A stretch of DNA of 64,000 bases. Origin: Apium graveolens (taxonomy: Eukaryota > Streptophyta > Magnoliopsida > Apiales > Apiaceae). Location of the stretch: NCBI RefSeq assembly GCF_009905375.1, contig NC_133652.1, forward strand, positions 22,869,339 through 22,933,338. The letters are read 5' to 3'. This document shows, piece by piece, positions 1 through 11,998 of this stretch (positions are counted from its first letter, which is position 1; every line of letters begins with the position of its first letter). Both the position numbers and the translations under genes were made by a program. Below the pieces are notes generated by a model. That model saw nothing but the letters and a program-made list of their open reading frames with translations. It was not told the origin of the DNA and did not search any database.

Positions 1-532
1 GGGAGATAATTGGAGAGAGGCTAAGTCATATAACTCAATCACATCCCTCAAGTAGGGACGGAGAGGCTCAGCCATACCTAGAGATACCAGCTTTGGGCTG
101 GTAACCATCCATGGAATTCTAAAATTCTTGCCATAATTGAAGAGATGAGGGTGCATCATGCTCAGGGGCGCGCGCCCATATCCCTTCCATATCATAATAC
201 TCCATTAACCATTCTAATTGTTCATCCGAATAATTAGACGAAAGCCCCACACATAATAGCTTTCCTTGTTCCTTTCTGAAATGCTTCTTCACGGCCTCTA
301 TGGGAAAATGTGCTGGAGAGGTAGAGAACTGAAGAGTATCTTCATCGAAAAAATTCGTCTCATCGCGGAAAGGTGATGAATTCTCCTCAGGCGCGCCCTC
401 AGAGTTAGGGGAAGTAAGCGCGCCCTGAGATGGACTATAAAAAGTCACCCTATAGGAGACTTTGAATGGGCCTGCACCAACATTGACACCAATCTCTGTG
501 CTCCTATATTTGTCTGCATTTAAAGACCCCAA
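1..532 (-). pseudogene. Antisense ORF remnant resembling the putative gypsy-type transposon domain
   Basis: The minus strand is open from 532 to 119 (about 137 codons). A shifted frame then continues to the window edge and reads ...EPLRPYLRDVIELYDL followed by ASLQLSPN. That pattern resembles the plant 'putative gypsy type transposon' family (Pfam PF04195), whose members share a hydrophobic 'lP.hpfvrevl..y.laPsQL.PN' core. In Tat-lineage Ty3/gypsy elements an extra ORF is known downstream of pol and often in antisense. That fits the plus-oriented LTR-like block at 1995-3201. The change of frame near 120 could be a frameshift or an intron. The rest of the element lies left of the window. The family assignment rests on recall of the motif, not on a search. 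Confidence 0.45.
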
Positions 533-1994
533 CCAGTCATTATCATCGAGTTCTGTACTAACAGGAGCAGGGGATCTCTCTTTTTGAACCAGTTTTTATT
601 TTCCACGTCTTCGAGATAAAGGGACGTTGTCTATGGAGGAACTGTTTGAAGAGTCTGCCATCAAGTTGCCTTCTTTGGAGTCTTGGACAAGGCGCAACAC
701 CCGGTTTAAAAACTCGGGAGTGTGATGGGCGTTTGGAGGTTGAGGTTTGAAGTAGGTGTTAGGAGGAGAATAAATTCCAAGGTTTAAAAGAAATTCCTTG
801 AAGGGGTGAAAAGGAGAAGACGCGCCCTAGTCTTCCAGCTGTCAAAAGAAAAGCAAAATCATTGAGGGCGCATCCAATTCACAAAAAGGAAAAGAAAATA
901 TGAAAATTAAAAGGTGGAAGTCATGCATTGAGAAGATAGCATGCCCCATTCAGAAATTATATATATTTGATTAGGCTAAAGAGCATCCATCTTATTAATC
1001 TTTAAAGGCGCGCCCTGCGCTAAAATGGCACGCCCAGTAAAAAATTGTGTCTATTACAACACAGTTAGAGAGTTACTTAAAAGGAAAGGGAAGGCGTGCC
1101 CTATCAAAGACCAAAATAATAAAGTATAGGGGGATTGAGGGATAAGGCGCGCCTTGACAGGGGAAGTTATGTCTAAAACCTAAAAGTCTAAGTACGCTAT
1201 TGATGGATAAACGAGATGGCGCGTCCTAGATAAATGTTTGCGATATACGCACTAAAAACTCATATTGGGCATATAATACTAACAATTGAAATTCTCCAAA
1301 AAACATAAATTTGAAATTCAAAACCCTATGATTTCGGATCTAAACTGTAAAATCTGAATATATACGATATATGTACAGATATATACAGGACTATACACAC
1401 ATATATATACATAGTAGATTGGTTGAAAAATACATAAAATAAGCAAGATGAACAGTTGCGGTATAAATCTGCCTATTGTGCTTGATAAAACTGAAGGAGG
1501 GTGGAAAAATGATTTACCTTTGTGTTTAATGAAGAGATTAGCTGGATAAAGTTGGAGAAATGATCAGAATAGGGCTGATTCCGAGCAAAAAGAAGATCCC
1601 GCCGGTGTTGATACTTCTAGAGAAAAGGGGAAAATGAAAGGAAAAGAAAGTAAAAGTAAAAAAGTAAAATAATGAAAAGTTACCTATATTTATAGCTGAA
1701 AAAGATGTGAGATAGCTGTCAATCACGTCCATCACGTTGATCACGATTCCCGAGAAAGAAGGAACCATTTTAAAACCGTTCAGAATTCAAAGAATGCGTC
1801 CTCTGAAAAGCTCGCCCTCTCTGATTATTATAGTAAATTAAAATTTGAACAAAATAGTGATGTGTACTGAGGTGGCCTTTTGAAGGCGCGCCCTGTGCGA
1901 TAGTATTGGTAGTACATGAGTTTATACAAGTTTTGATAAAGACGAGAAAAAATTCCAATCCCATTTTTAATAGAATATGAAATTTGAGGGTAGT
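533..1994 (+). other. Noncoding 3' region of a Tat-like element with dispersed GGCGCGCC motifs
   Basis: No convincing gene is present. The stretch is AT-rich but carries repeated near-copies of AAGGCGCGCCCT, for example near 820, 1007, 1094, 1146, 1217 and 1885. Further copies lie in the flanking ORF remnant (near 391 and 418) and in the LTR (near 2143, 2221 and 2297). The short ORFs here have no recognisable domain. It is interpreted as the spacer between the antisense ORF and the 3' LTR. Confidence 0.5.
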
Positions 1995-3201
1995 TGTTAT
2001 GCCCAAAAATTGGTATAAACTTTATTCAGGACAAGATCAAATAAATTAGTCAAAATTGAGATATCAATGCCTAAAATTAAGGAAAAGATAAGGCAACTTT
2101 TCTCTATGGAAGGAACGTAAGCGCGCTCTGTGAGTAGGGAAGGACGCGCCCTATATTACGAAGGATTGATGGTAAATTGCATCTGCAAATACTGAAGGCA
2201 CGCCCTCACTAGATGAGGGAGGCGCGCCTTGTTGGTTGGAAGGGAGATTCTGAATAGTTCTCTAAGGGTTGACCCCATACCTTTGGAAGGTCTTAGGGCG
2301 CGCCCTAGGAAGAAGAGATGACTTGGATGGGATTTCAGTATGGTTACTTGGACGAATTCTCTAGATGATTCAAGAATGAAGGAGGTTATTATGACTAACC
2401 TATTTGATGCAGATACTCTATTGAAGAACTCCTTCCTGTAATGTAACCTCAGGAAGACGGTGTACGTGGTCAGAGACCTCCAAGGGTATGCCTGGATGGA
2501 AGGCCTCCTCCTGTAGTCAATGAGTGTCTTCATTGGGGATGTGGGGTAAACTTTTGTGTGTGCTTTAGGAGCTCTGTCTCTGTAGTTAATGGGTGTCCTC
2601 GTTGGGAGACTTCAGAGTATCCTGTACTTTGCACCCAAAAGCTTGGGATCACTTGTCCTGCAATCTGGTAGGGGCTCCTTATCTAGGGGACAAGGATGCC
2701 TCCAACATTTGGGGTGAACCATGACTATACCTGCGTCCACGGATTAGAGAAATAGCTGGTAGCAGAGGGTTATCCTTGGCCAGGGAGATGCCTTATCCGT
2801 GAAGTCTCGAAGCCGCGGACGAGCCTTAAACTTTTGTGGTTGGGCCTTATCGGCGGACATTCCTAAAACTAGTAGAAGACAGTTTCCAATAGGTTTCCTA
2901 CTGGGCCTCGGGACAAGAGATCTAAGCCTATTAGGTTTCTTGTTCCCAAAGAACTACGTTGGCTTGATTCCCTATAAATAGGGATACGTAGGAAAATTGC
3001 AAGGGGTAGGTAAGAAGCGAGAGCGCAAAAGAGCCACCACTAACCCTAAGCAATCTCAGCCACCAATAGCCATCACCACCAGACACTGTTCATAAAATTC
3101 GACAATTACTGTTCATATTTTCTGATGAAGAACCACTGTTACAGATCTTGTTTTCGGCTAAGAACCTCGAACTTTGTTGCTACCAAATTCCCCCGTCAAC
3201 A
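1995..3201 (+). repeat. LTR-like block of a Ty3/gypsy (Tat-like) element
   Basis: The block starts TGTTATGCCC and ends CCCCGTCAACA, so it has the TG...CA ends and TGTT/AACA inverted tips of an LTR. Near its 3' part is a TATAAATA box (2973-2980). A leader rich in CCA and CAA follows, as in plant gypsy LTRs. GGCGCGCC-type motifs continue inside it (near 2120, 2143, 2200, 2221 and 2297). The partner LTR is not in the window, so the boundaries come only from the tips. The 5' boundary is the less certain one. Confidence 0.5.
2973..2980 (+). promoter_or_regulatory. TATA box of the Tat-like LTR
   Basis: TATAAATA lies in CCTATAAATAGGG, about 220 bp before the LTR end. This is a usual U3/R position in plant LTRs. 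Activity is inferred from position only. Confidence 0.5.
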
Positions 3202-3237
3202 GATTTCTCTGTGATTTTGGAGAGAACAGTGTATCTT

Positions 3238-4265
3238 CTAAATAAATTTTGTTCCTTCGTGTAATAATATAATAGCTCTTCCGGAGCCTTCGATCAATTT
3301 TATACTTACATAAATCGTCCAAACATTGCCTTCGTTCTCTTTTAAAGAGATGAAATATTTTTCAATATTAAGAATTGTGTGAGTAGTTGCGCTATCTACA
3401 AGACAAATGTCTTCCTCTTTTGTTATAAATCCAATGTGAGAATGAAAAACATCCATATTACTTCAATAATAGATAAATATATAATTAGTAATAATTATAA
3501 TCATCATAAAGACATAAAGTCATAATATTAGCATAGATGAATAATCATCACAGGTAAGGTAAACAAGTACAATTATTTATTATTTGGAGCAGTGGTGTCA
3601 TCAGGAGTCTCGTAAAAATCAGTTGTATCCAGATATGTCATTTTAAGGAGATTGTCTACATGTTCTTTTTCTTCAAACACCAAATTTGTTTCGATGTTCT
3701 TTCCCTTATCCTTCAGGGAGGCTTGATAAAGACCAACCAAATGTTTTGGCGTATGATGAGTACGCGACCAATGGCCTTTCATTCCATATCTGTAACATTT
3801 TTTTTCAATGATCTTTTTCTTTTTCTCCTTGTCCATATTTTTCTCCAACTTCTAGTTGGCATTTGACTTATTGAACTTGAAAGACGGGTGCTTTTGGACT
3901 TGAGAACCACGACCATATGCTCCATATCCATGACCATAACCACGCCCAAGGCCTCAATTACCATCTCGTCCACGCCCATAATTATATGTTGCCATATTCG
4001 CTTCAGGGAAAGGGCTAGATCCAGTTGGGAGAGACTCATAATTCTTCATCAAAAGCTTATTATTTTGTTTAGCAACAAGAAGACAAGAAATTAAATCTGA
4101 ATATTTTGTAAAACCTTTTTCATGATATTGTTGCTGGATGAGTACATTTGAGGCATGAAAAGTGGAGTAAGTCTTTTCTAACATATCTTCATCAATGATT
4201 TTTTCTCCGCATAGTTTTAGTTGAGAAGTTATTATTGTGCAAGACATGCCTGTACTATAACAAGA
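3238..4265 (-). pseudogene. Ty1/copia gag-protease fragment
   Basis: Reading leftward on the minus strand there is a copia Gag segment (4258-3954) with SQLKLCGE and a 'STFHASNVLIQQQY' block. A zinc-knuckle segment follows (CYRYGMKGHWSRTH, about 3800), where the second Cys of CX2C is retained but the final Cys is His. A protease segment comes last (DSATTHTIL, about 3400; the usual DSGATxH-type active site). Several frame changes and a low-similarity spacer at 3457-3572 show that it is dead. The N-terminal part of Gag and the 5' LTR, expected to the right, are missing. The outer copia begins there instead, so that insertion probably truncated this fragment. Confidence 0.8.
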
Positions 4266-4269
4266 CTAA

Positions 4270-5610
4270 GTCATATTGACAACCCTAAGATTTAGTTGTA
4301 TGATAGTCTAAATATGTATTTTGTATTGTATTACTTGAGTCTGTAAAAATGTCAAAGATCAGATTGGAGTATTTTTCTGTAAACAGTCTCAAGCCTAAAA
4401 ATAAACTCTGGAAGAAGATCAACAAGATCATGCCTCAGAGAAAAGGTGAAGAAGCTTGGAGTTGAATAAATCTGTTTGAGCAAAAATGTTCTAAGTCAAG
4501 ATATCTACAAGTAACAGATCAAGTCATATAGAGAAGTCATTCGAGAACTCCAGAATGACTTATCGAGAAGTCCAAATTGGCTTATAGAGAAGTCCCAGAG
4601 ATATCGACAAGTCAAAAGAAGATATGAAGATTGGAGATATAGACAAATCAATTTTTCATTAGAGATCTCAGAGATATCTACAAGTCAAAATGTATATAGA
4701 GATCTCTGAGATGTCGACAAGTCATTTTGCATATAGAGAACTCAGAGATATCGATAAGTCAAAATGAAGATATGAAGATTGGAGATATCGAAAAGTCAAT
4801 TTTCTCATTAGAGATCTCAGAGATATCGATAAGTCAAAATGCTTATAGAGATCTCAGAGATATCGACAAGTCATTTCTATATGCAGAATTTTGGAGACCC
4901 CGACAAGCCAAATTCACTTATAGAGAATTCAGAGACCTCGACAAGATAAAGACACTTATAGAGAACTAAGAGATCTCGATAAGCCATTATAGTTATCGAG
5001 ATGTCAGTTCTTTATACAACAAACTAGAGATCTCGATATGAACCTCAAGTACAGGATGCAAACAAGTTAAATATTCAAGATTATCAATTAACAAATGATC
5101 TAATTACTTAGATTGAAAAGTCTACAAAATCAGCTTGAAGAGTGCAAGATCAAAAGCTAAGTTTAATTGACAAAGAAAAGTCACAGACCTACACGATTTA
5201 CAAAGATACATTAAGCCAGAAATGGAAAGCTTTAGAGATAACTAAAAGTAGGGTTTAGTAAATTTTATTGCATATTGTGTAAACCTGTGTTCACTAATCT
5301 ATAAAGTAAACACTGGTCCTTTGTTTTAGTTATAACAAATAGATCTATATTTTCTTATAACTCTCACAAGAAAGAAGCTGAGTTCTTTAACTACAAAGAA
5401 CCCAGGATTGTAGCAAGACATACTTAATTTTAATACAAAGTTAAGTGAGTTTTGAAAATACTGTGTTTATTGTGCATGCTTTGTTTATTATGTTAAACAA
5501 AATATCTCTACAAATTACATAGCTCTGTTCACCATTCCAAATAGTTGCAAAAAGAGTCAAAAATATCTAAAAAATATTCACCCCCTCCGTGTTATATTCA
5601 ATATCTAACA
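4270..5610 (+). repeat. 5' LTR of the outer copia
   Basis: The 3' edge is firm: ...ATATCTAACA (5610) is followed two bases later by a tRNA-Met primer-binding site. The 5' edge is uncertain, somewhere between about 4260 and 4300 where copia Gag homology of the neighbouring fragment stops. The LTR holds a degenerate tandem array of ATCTCGATAAGTC-type units. Confidence 0.7.
4520..5040 (+). repeat. Degenerate tandem array of GAGATATCGACAAGTC units
   Basis: About ten imperfect units carry a core like AGAGATATCGACAAGTC separated by AT-rich spacers, with an irregular period of roughly 50 bp. The same core, in both orientations, recurs at 52500-52650 in the 3' tail of the same element. The array also produces a spurious ORF. 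Confidence 0.75.
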
Positions 5611-5612
5611 AG

Positions 5613-5624
5613 TGGTATCAGAGC
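5613..5624 (+). other. Primer-binding site of the outer copia
   Basis: TGGTATCAGAGC, the standard plant initiator tRNA-Met complement, starts 2 bp after the LTR end at 5610. Confidence 0.92.
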
Positions 5625-5660
5625 AAAATCTGAAAGTAAACAGATCAAGATCTTGGAAGA

Positions 5661-8022
5661 ATGAATACACAAAAGATAAGCAATATAAAGATATCAGCCT
5701 TTGATAAGACTAACTACACATTATGTAAAAAGAAAATGATGTTGTTTCCAAGGATGGCCAATCCCTTGTACATCCAGATTCTGAAAAATGGACCTTTCAC
5801 TCCTATAGAAAGGATTGAAGAATCTACAGATGAAGACATGGTCATCCCAACTCATTATGGTCCTAAAGATCTTTCAAAATACACAGAAAATGAGAAAGAA
5901 AAAGTGTCTCTTGACAGTGGTCTGCAATTAATTCTGATAGAGTAACTTGATAATGTCATGTACAACAATATTGTCAACTATGACACGGCTAAATAGATTT
6001 GGGAGAAAATAGAAATTTTGTGTGAAGGTACAGAGGAAGTTAGATCCAACCAAAGGAGAATACTGGTGTCTCAGTATGAGGGTTTCATGGCTAAACCAAA
6101 GGAGAGTATTACTGATATGTTTGAAAGATTCAATAAGCTGATTAATGACCTGCAACTTCATGGAAAATACTATGAAGCCAAGGAGATTAACTTGAAATTT
6201 TTGCTTACCCTTCCAGACCATCTTGAACAGAAAATTTCACCTATAAGAGAAGGAAGAGACTTGAGCAGAATGACATTGCAGGTTTTATATGGTATTTTAA
6301 AAACCTATGAACTGGAAATGATTCAAAGAAAATCTTTAAGAGCTGGTCAAGCGCACATTATTAATGCTTAAGTGCACTAGTTGATAATGATTGTAATTCA
6401 TCTGATGATGAACAAGAAATCCAGAATCCAATTGTCTTGAGTGTTGAGCAAAAGAACAAGGAGCCACAGAAGCAAGTCATTTTGAAACTTGAAGAAGATG
6501 AGTTCTATACCTTGGATGAACTGGATCAGTTGGATCAGTCCATGGCTTACCTAGCAAGGAAATTCTCTAATATTAGAGTGAAGAAGTCAAAGTTCTTCAT
6601 GAATAAAGGATAAACATTCAACAAGGACAACAGCTGGAAAGGAAAAGCTCAGTACAACTCCAGTGGCAAAAGTGGCTACAAAACTGGATCTGTTGACAGA
6701 TCGAAAATAAGATGCTTCAATTGTGAGGAACTGTGCCACTTTACCATAGAATGTAGAAAGACAAAGAAAGTGGAAAAGGACAAGGATATTTGGAATTGGA
6801 GGCTAAGTATGAAGCTCTCTTGAAGAAATAGTCTGGAAAATCTTACATTGCAGAAGGAAATAGTTGGGATGATTCTGATAATGATGAAGATGAGGAATTT
6901 GAAAACTATGCACTCACGGCCTTGGAGCAAGGAGAGTCATCCTCATCAAAAATAGAGGTACAACTCTTACTACTATTGATTTAAATGCTAGTCAATATAA
7001 GGAGACTGTCGAAAAGATGAGTGTAGAGATGTTTCACATATACACAAGCATGGTGGCAGCTACTGAGGAAGTGAGTAGGTTGTCAAAAGTAAATGAGAAG
7101 CTTGAGATTGAGAAACAAAATTTGGAACTGCATCTTGTTGAGCTTGAAACTGTCAAGCAAGAAAATGAATATCTAAAGAACAAGCTAAAGTGTGCTACTG
7201 AGATAGAAGTTGTGTTGAGGGAGAAGCTAGAGAAGAATGAGGTGAAGCCGAAATCATTCAGAAATACATCTCATCTAGTTGGTCAGTACCATGAGAAGAA
7301 CAAGCCATGTGCTAACATATCTATTGGATTGGATTATGATGCATTGAACATCAACATGAAAGTTGAAGGTGACAAGGGAAAAACAGTTGTAAATGAAGAT
7401 GTCCCAGCTATGCTGAAAAAGGTTGGTTCACCACTGTTCAAAGCTTGTGAAGTAAATTTCAGTGAAGAGGAGTTGATCATAAAGCAAGAACTTGCTGATG
7501 AGGATAATGAAAAGAAATGCAAAGAAATAACTCCACCTTCTAAAACTAAGAAGAAGCCCATGATGGATAAAACCCCCAAGAAACCAATCAAGGAGGTTAA
7601 GACTGAGAATGCAGGAAAGAAGAAGAAAAACAGAAATGGGAAGATTGGGATAAACAAGAGCAATAACTTTGCATTTGTTATAGATGCTCCTAGGAAACAG
7701 TGTCAGAAATGTGGCCATACAAATCATCTAACTCACCTTTATAAAAAGGTTGTTTGTGAGCTAAGATTGGGAGCATATAAATATAATGAAGCAAAGACTG
7801 AAGATCACTACACACTTAATCCTCATTGCATGCATGTCAAAATGAAGAAAGTCATATGGATCATAGATAGTGGATGCTCAAGACATATGACAGGTGATAA
7901 GGCCCTGCTATCACAGTTTGAAGAGATGGATGGCCCATTAGTTACTTTTGGTGACAACATCAAAGGTTTCACATTGGGATATGGCAAATTAATTTCTCGA
8001 AATGTTGTCATTGAAGATGTAG
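5661..8022 (+). pseudogene. Outer copia gag and start of protease
   Basis: The first Met is at 5661, 36 bp after the primer-binding site. Gag runs in several frames: 5661-5945, 6018-6371, then interrupted coding to about 6960 and a last segment at 7017-8022. Visible features are a Gag core (about 6018-6371), a first zinc knuckle (CFNCEELCHFTIEC, about 6715-6757), a coiled-coil stretch rich in Glu and Lys (7080-7250), a Lys-rich basic stretch (about 7540-7660), a second degenerate knuckle (CQKCGHTNHL, about 7700) and the protease active site DSGCSRHMTG (about 7867). The protease is cut at 8022 by the chromovirus and resumes at 45242. In-frame stops, including TAG at 5992-5994, make it non-functional. 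Confidence 0.85.
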
Positions 8023-8968
8023 TGTGACGACTGGGAATTTCACGACATGATTAAGTGAATAAATTATAATTATGTGGTGTAATTATAAATTATGTGATTT
8101 AATAAAAGGTTAAATGATTTTGTTGATTAATTATCTTTATTGTATATTAATAACTGTGAATGTAAAATGACACGTTCCAGTTTGATGAGTCAGCTTAGGG
8201 GATAAGCTGTGTTATCGGGCCGTCAGGTAAAACGGGACCCATTTTAAAAGAGATTAAAAGTATTTAAATGTGAACTATGTGTTGTTATGTGAAATGGAAA
8301 TGTTTAAAAGAATATTATATTCCAGTGGCGTGTCAGTTGGTATGAAGTATTGATTGTGAAGCGTTATTGAAACGCTCAGCGTTGGGCCGTTAGACAGGAC
8401 GTGAACTGTTATGCGAAAAGGGGAATAATAATAAAAAGGGAAATTTTATGATCGAATATGAGTCGTGATATGTGAATACATGCTATTGCTTGAAAATATG
8501 CTTGATTATGTGCTCTATTGATTTTTAAATGATTTTAAAGGATTTATTTGATTTAAAATAAGGTATATTAAACCTTTAAATGTTTTTATAAAATTATCCG
8601 AGCATGTTCAAGGTGTGGAGTTGGTTTTTTTTATCTTTAAAATAGTCCTAGAGACTTTATAAAAATGGTAGATGGATTTATTTCGTGATCCGTGTATTTT
8701 AAAATGATTTTATTGAGTTATAATTCTATTTTGAACGCAATCTTGTAAAATCCGTAATAAATCAACCGTTCGCTCAAAAAAATATTCTGAAAATATGGCT
8801 GAAAAGCAAATTTCGAGATCCACGTTCTAAAATTTTGATTCTTTTCATTCCCATCTTTTCTGAGAGAGTTATTCATTATTTAGAATTCGTTTTTAGATTG
8901 AGAATAAAAGAAAAGAGAAAAAGGAAAATCAAAGTATGGCGCAATGACCTTAAACCCTTGCCAATTCA

Positions 8969-8983
8969 ATATATATATATATA
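8969..8983 (+). promoter_or_regulatory. TATA-like box of the chromovirus 5' LTR
   Basis: An AT-alternating run lies directly before a CT-rich tract of about 140 bp. The same arrangement recurs in the 3' LTR (about 18827-18848) and in the solo LTR (TATATAAG near 48230, then a long CT run). Its place suggests the U3/R junction. Confidence 0.55.
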
Positions 8984-11644
8984 CTCTCTCCCCTCCCCTT
9001 TCTTTTTCTTTCATCCAGCTCTACTCTCTCTTCTCTCACTTTCTCTCATCTCTCTCACTCTCGAAGACTCTCTCTTTCTCTCTTTTCCTCTCGTACAACT
9101 CTCTTTCTCCATTGATCTCTATGAATTCCTTCATGAAACTTCATTTCTAATTCATATGTGAGCTCCATATCATGTACATGCGTGTGTAGGTGCTTGCATG
9201 CGAGTGTGTGTGTTTGGATTCGGTGATGAACCGAAGGCCGAATTCTTGCCTTCTTTTGAATGATCGACTTGGATTTCTATGATTTCAGTGATGATTGTGT
9301 ATTGCATGTGTTAGTTGTTGTATTTTTTAGGTGAAAATTGGAGGCTCAAGTTTGGAAACCACCGAATGGGGGCACCACCGTAAAACCACCGCCACCGGTG
9401 ATGAACTCTGGTGAACCGGTGGTGAGTAATGATGTACAAACTGAACTCTAGATTCCTAAAACTTGATTTTCAAAAGTTGCATGTGATGTTTCTTTTAAAA
9501 CCCGAATGGTTCTTGATTTTTGTTAAAGATTAAGTTGAATTTTTGTTGATAAGAATGGTTTATTGTTGATTGATTTTAGAAATTAGATTGAGATATGGTT
9601 TAAAGATTTAAAATGATGCATGCATGTAGTATCTTGATAATTGTGGTAGTTGTCACTAGAGATCATGATGTAGTTAGTTAGATTGATGGAATAAAGACTA
9701 AATTGATGTTTGCATGTGATGTTTTTGGGGAAATTTGGATAGTATAATTCGAGTTTATAAGAAAATTAAGATGATTTATCTGCTCAAGGTGTTGCTCATA
9801 TGTTTTCATAAGTTATAATGTTGAATTGAGGTTAAAATTGAATAAATAGTGGTTGCATGGTAAGGAATGGTGTTGTATTTGGTAAAATTAAGATTTATAA
9901 GAATCGTTTGATTTCTTGCTTGTGTTTGTGATATAGCCGAATGGATCATAGTTGTAAAAGGGTTTATCTCTAATAAAAGTGGTCGATTTGATCCTAGGGA
10001 TCATAAAGCCGAATGCATGTAAGATTACTAAGAATTATTTGGTTTATTTGGTGGTTTTGGTTCGAATTAAATAGAATCAAAGGAAGGGTTGAGTCGTCTT
10101 GATATGAGATTGTATGATTATTATTTTAACTCGAGTATAGAGTTTGGATACAAGGACTATATGCTATGTGTTGTAATTGCGTCGCAATATGTGATTCGAT
10201 GACTATTTGGTTAAACTATACGAGTATATTGTATAAGCGTGCTATGTGAATAAGGTTGAGTATATATACTCTTAGGGTATTGCGATAAAGGGAAATTGTT
10301 AAGCATTCTGGGAACGTCGAATGGGAATTTAATTAGTGTTTTGATTTTTGGATTGTAGATTCGGAGCGTGATGGCATTCATGCTAGGAAAGGGAAAGGTG
10401 TACTAGGTGGCCGTAGTTCAACCCTTGTGCAACAGGAAAGCGAATTCAGGAAAGTAACTCTGCCTACTTGTAAAACTTGTGTATTGAAAAGGATATTGAT
10501 GATGCCATGATAGAGTAATGATCTTTTATAACACTTGTGATAACCTGTTATTGATTCTTTAGAAACCCTGTTATTGTATCTTGTGAACCTGTTATTGATT
10601 CTTGTAATGACTTGATATGATTATTGTTCAAACCTTTGTAGTAACCTTTTTATTCATATCCTGATCACCTGTTGATACCTTGAATTCTTGTAAACCCTAT
10701 AAGAACCTTTATGAACTCTCTTGCGTAATGATCCTTCATTCCTTTGTTTACCTTATTCCGTAATGATCCTTGGAACTGTTTTGATTCCCTAACTTGTATA
10801 CCTTGATATCATTTGATCAAGATCCTTAGCATTGAACTTTGCTTGCCTTTGATTCATTCACTTTCTTTGAATCCTTGAAATGGAACTTAAGAATGAGTTT
10901 TGACTTGAAAGTGTCTGAATGATTTCATATTCTTGGTAATGTTAAAATGAACTTAGTAAAACCTTTCTTTTCCAACACAAAATTCCCGATGGATTACATT
11001 GAGACGTAAGAGACTAGTGGGACTAGTCCAGTAATATAAGAGACTAGCGGGGCTAGTCCAATTTAAGGCTGAAATCATGCCATAGGTACCTTAACAACCA
11101 GATGGAGGTCGGTATGGGATGATCACCCGTATTATTATTATGAATTGAAAGTTGAAGTAGTCCAATTAAGGGTTCACTATTACTTTATAAAGGATATTGA
11201 ATACATTGCTTTAGAAAATTGATTCTTTGAAAATGAAATGGTTTTTAATGATTCGAAATGAGTTGATTGTGTTATTATTTAGCATACAGCTTTGAGAAAC
11301 CTGATTCTAATTCTGATATTATTGTCAATCATATAATTGATTCCCAAAGATGAATAGATTCTCTCTTTCCATTTGAAAGATCCTTGAGATCCCGTTGATG
11401 ATATGTAATGAATGTCGGCTTTCACCTTATCTTGAACCTTGATTCTTGAAAAACCAACTATTTCTTCATAAACCTTCCCTAGCCCAAAGATAGAAATCTG
11501 CCACTTAGAATTTTAAAAGAGAATGCCTTAAAAGTCTTGTGAATAGATTTTGATTATTGCATCATAGAACTGTCATTTAGTTACTTGCTGAGTTTTATAC
11601 TCATATATTATGTTTTGTTCTAACCATGGCAGTTAAGCAAGAGG

Positions 11645-11734
11645 ATGGCCAGACTTAGGCGCACTGCTCGTAAGAGCGTACCTGGTGGCCCCTACCGTGT
11701 TGTAGGCTTCCAGATGCCAGAGCATGTAGTATAG
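11645..11734 (+). CDS. Small LTR-encoded ORF with histone H3 tail-like N-terminus (5' LTR copy, shortened)
   Basis: The frame begins MARLRRTARKSVPGGPYR and stops at TAG after 29 codons. Aligned to the H3 tail ARTKQTARKSTGG without gaps, A1, R2, T6, A7, R8, K9, S10 and G13 coincide, while K4 is Arg. The ATG lies 12 bp after a possible 3' splice site (CATGGCAG, exon from 11633). The frame stays open upstream through that site to a possible 32-codon exon (10359-10453) ending at GTAACT. The other two copies have a Gln or His codon where this one has the stop, so the shortening is probably recent. Downstream of the stop the frame is open again to about 11888. No function is known; the likeness may be chance. 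Confidence 0.4.
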   Translation: MARLRRTARKSVPGGPYRVVGFQMPEHVV

Positions 11735-11998
11735 GTTGTGTGTGAGAAAGCGCTTAGAAGGAAAGTTGGTAAAGATACAATGAGTTATTTGTCGGTTCCA
11801 AGTCAGAATCGAATGTGTAAACTAAATATTATTTTGGGTTGTAATATATATATTATCTGGTTGGTAGTTGTAATCTTGTCTCAAACTTAATCCTGTTTGA
11901 TCCTATTATTAGTTAATCGGGGTTTATGCTTATCTAATGTTAGTTTAAAGGTGTGTGGGTCCTCATTTCATAACCCCGAGATTGAGGGTGTCACAAGT

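Larger units (their letters stand above)
8023..11995 (+). repeat. 5' LTR of the chromovirus
   Basis: It is 3,973 bp from TGTGAC to GTCACA, with perfect 6-bp inverted tips. U3 is about 950 bp, ending in a TATA-like AT run and a CT-rich tract (8983-9125). The rest, about 3 kb, would be transcribed leader. Intron-like sites occur within it: donor GTGAGT at 9422, acceptor at 10358, donor GTAACT at 10454, acceptor at 11632. The 3' part has a small ORF at 11645. The other copies are 17883-45236 (interrupted) and the solo LTR at 47357-51380. Confidence 0.93.

Noticed and set aside
2156..2533. Minus-strand ORF of 125 codons in the Tat-like LTR
   Set aside because: No recognisable domain, and it lies in LTR-like DNA with scattered GGCGCGCC motifs.
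4727..4969. ORF with repeated EISISQN-type peptides
   Set aside because: It is a translation of the degenerate tandem array in the outer copia LTR and has no independent coding support.
9300..9421. First coding exon of the possible spliced LTR gene
   Set aside because: The donor GTGAGT is good, but every frame into the 10359 exon hits a stop, so no coding link is supported.
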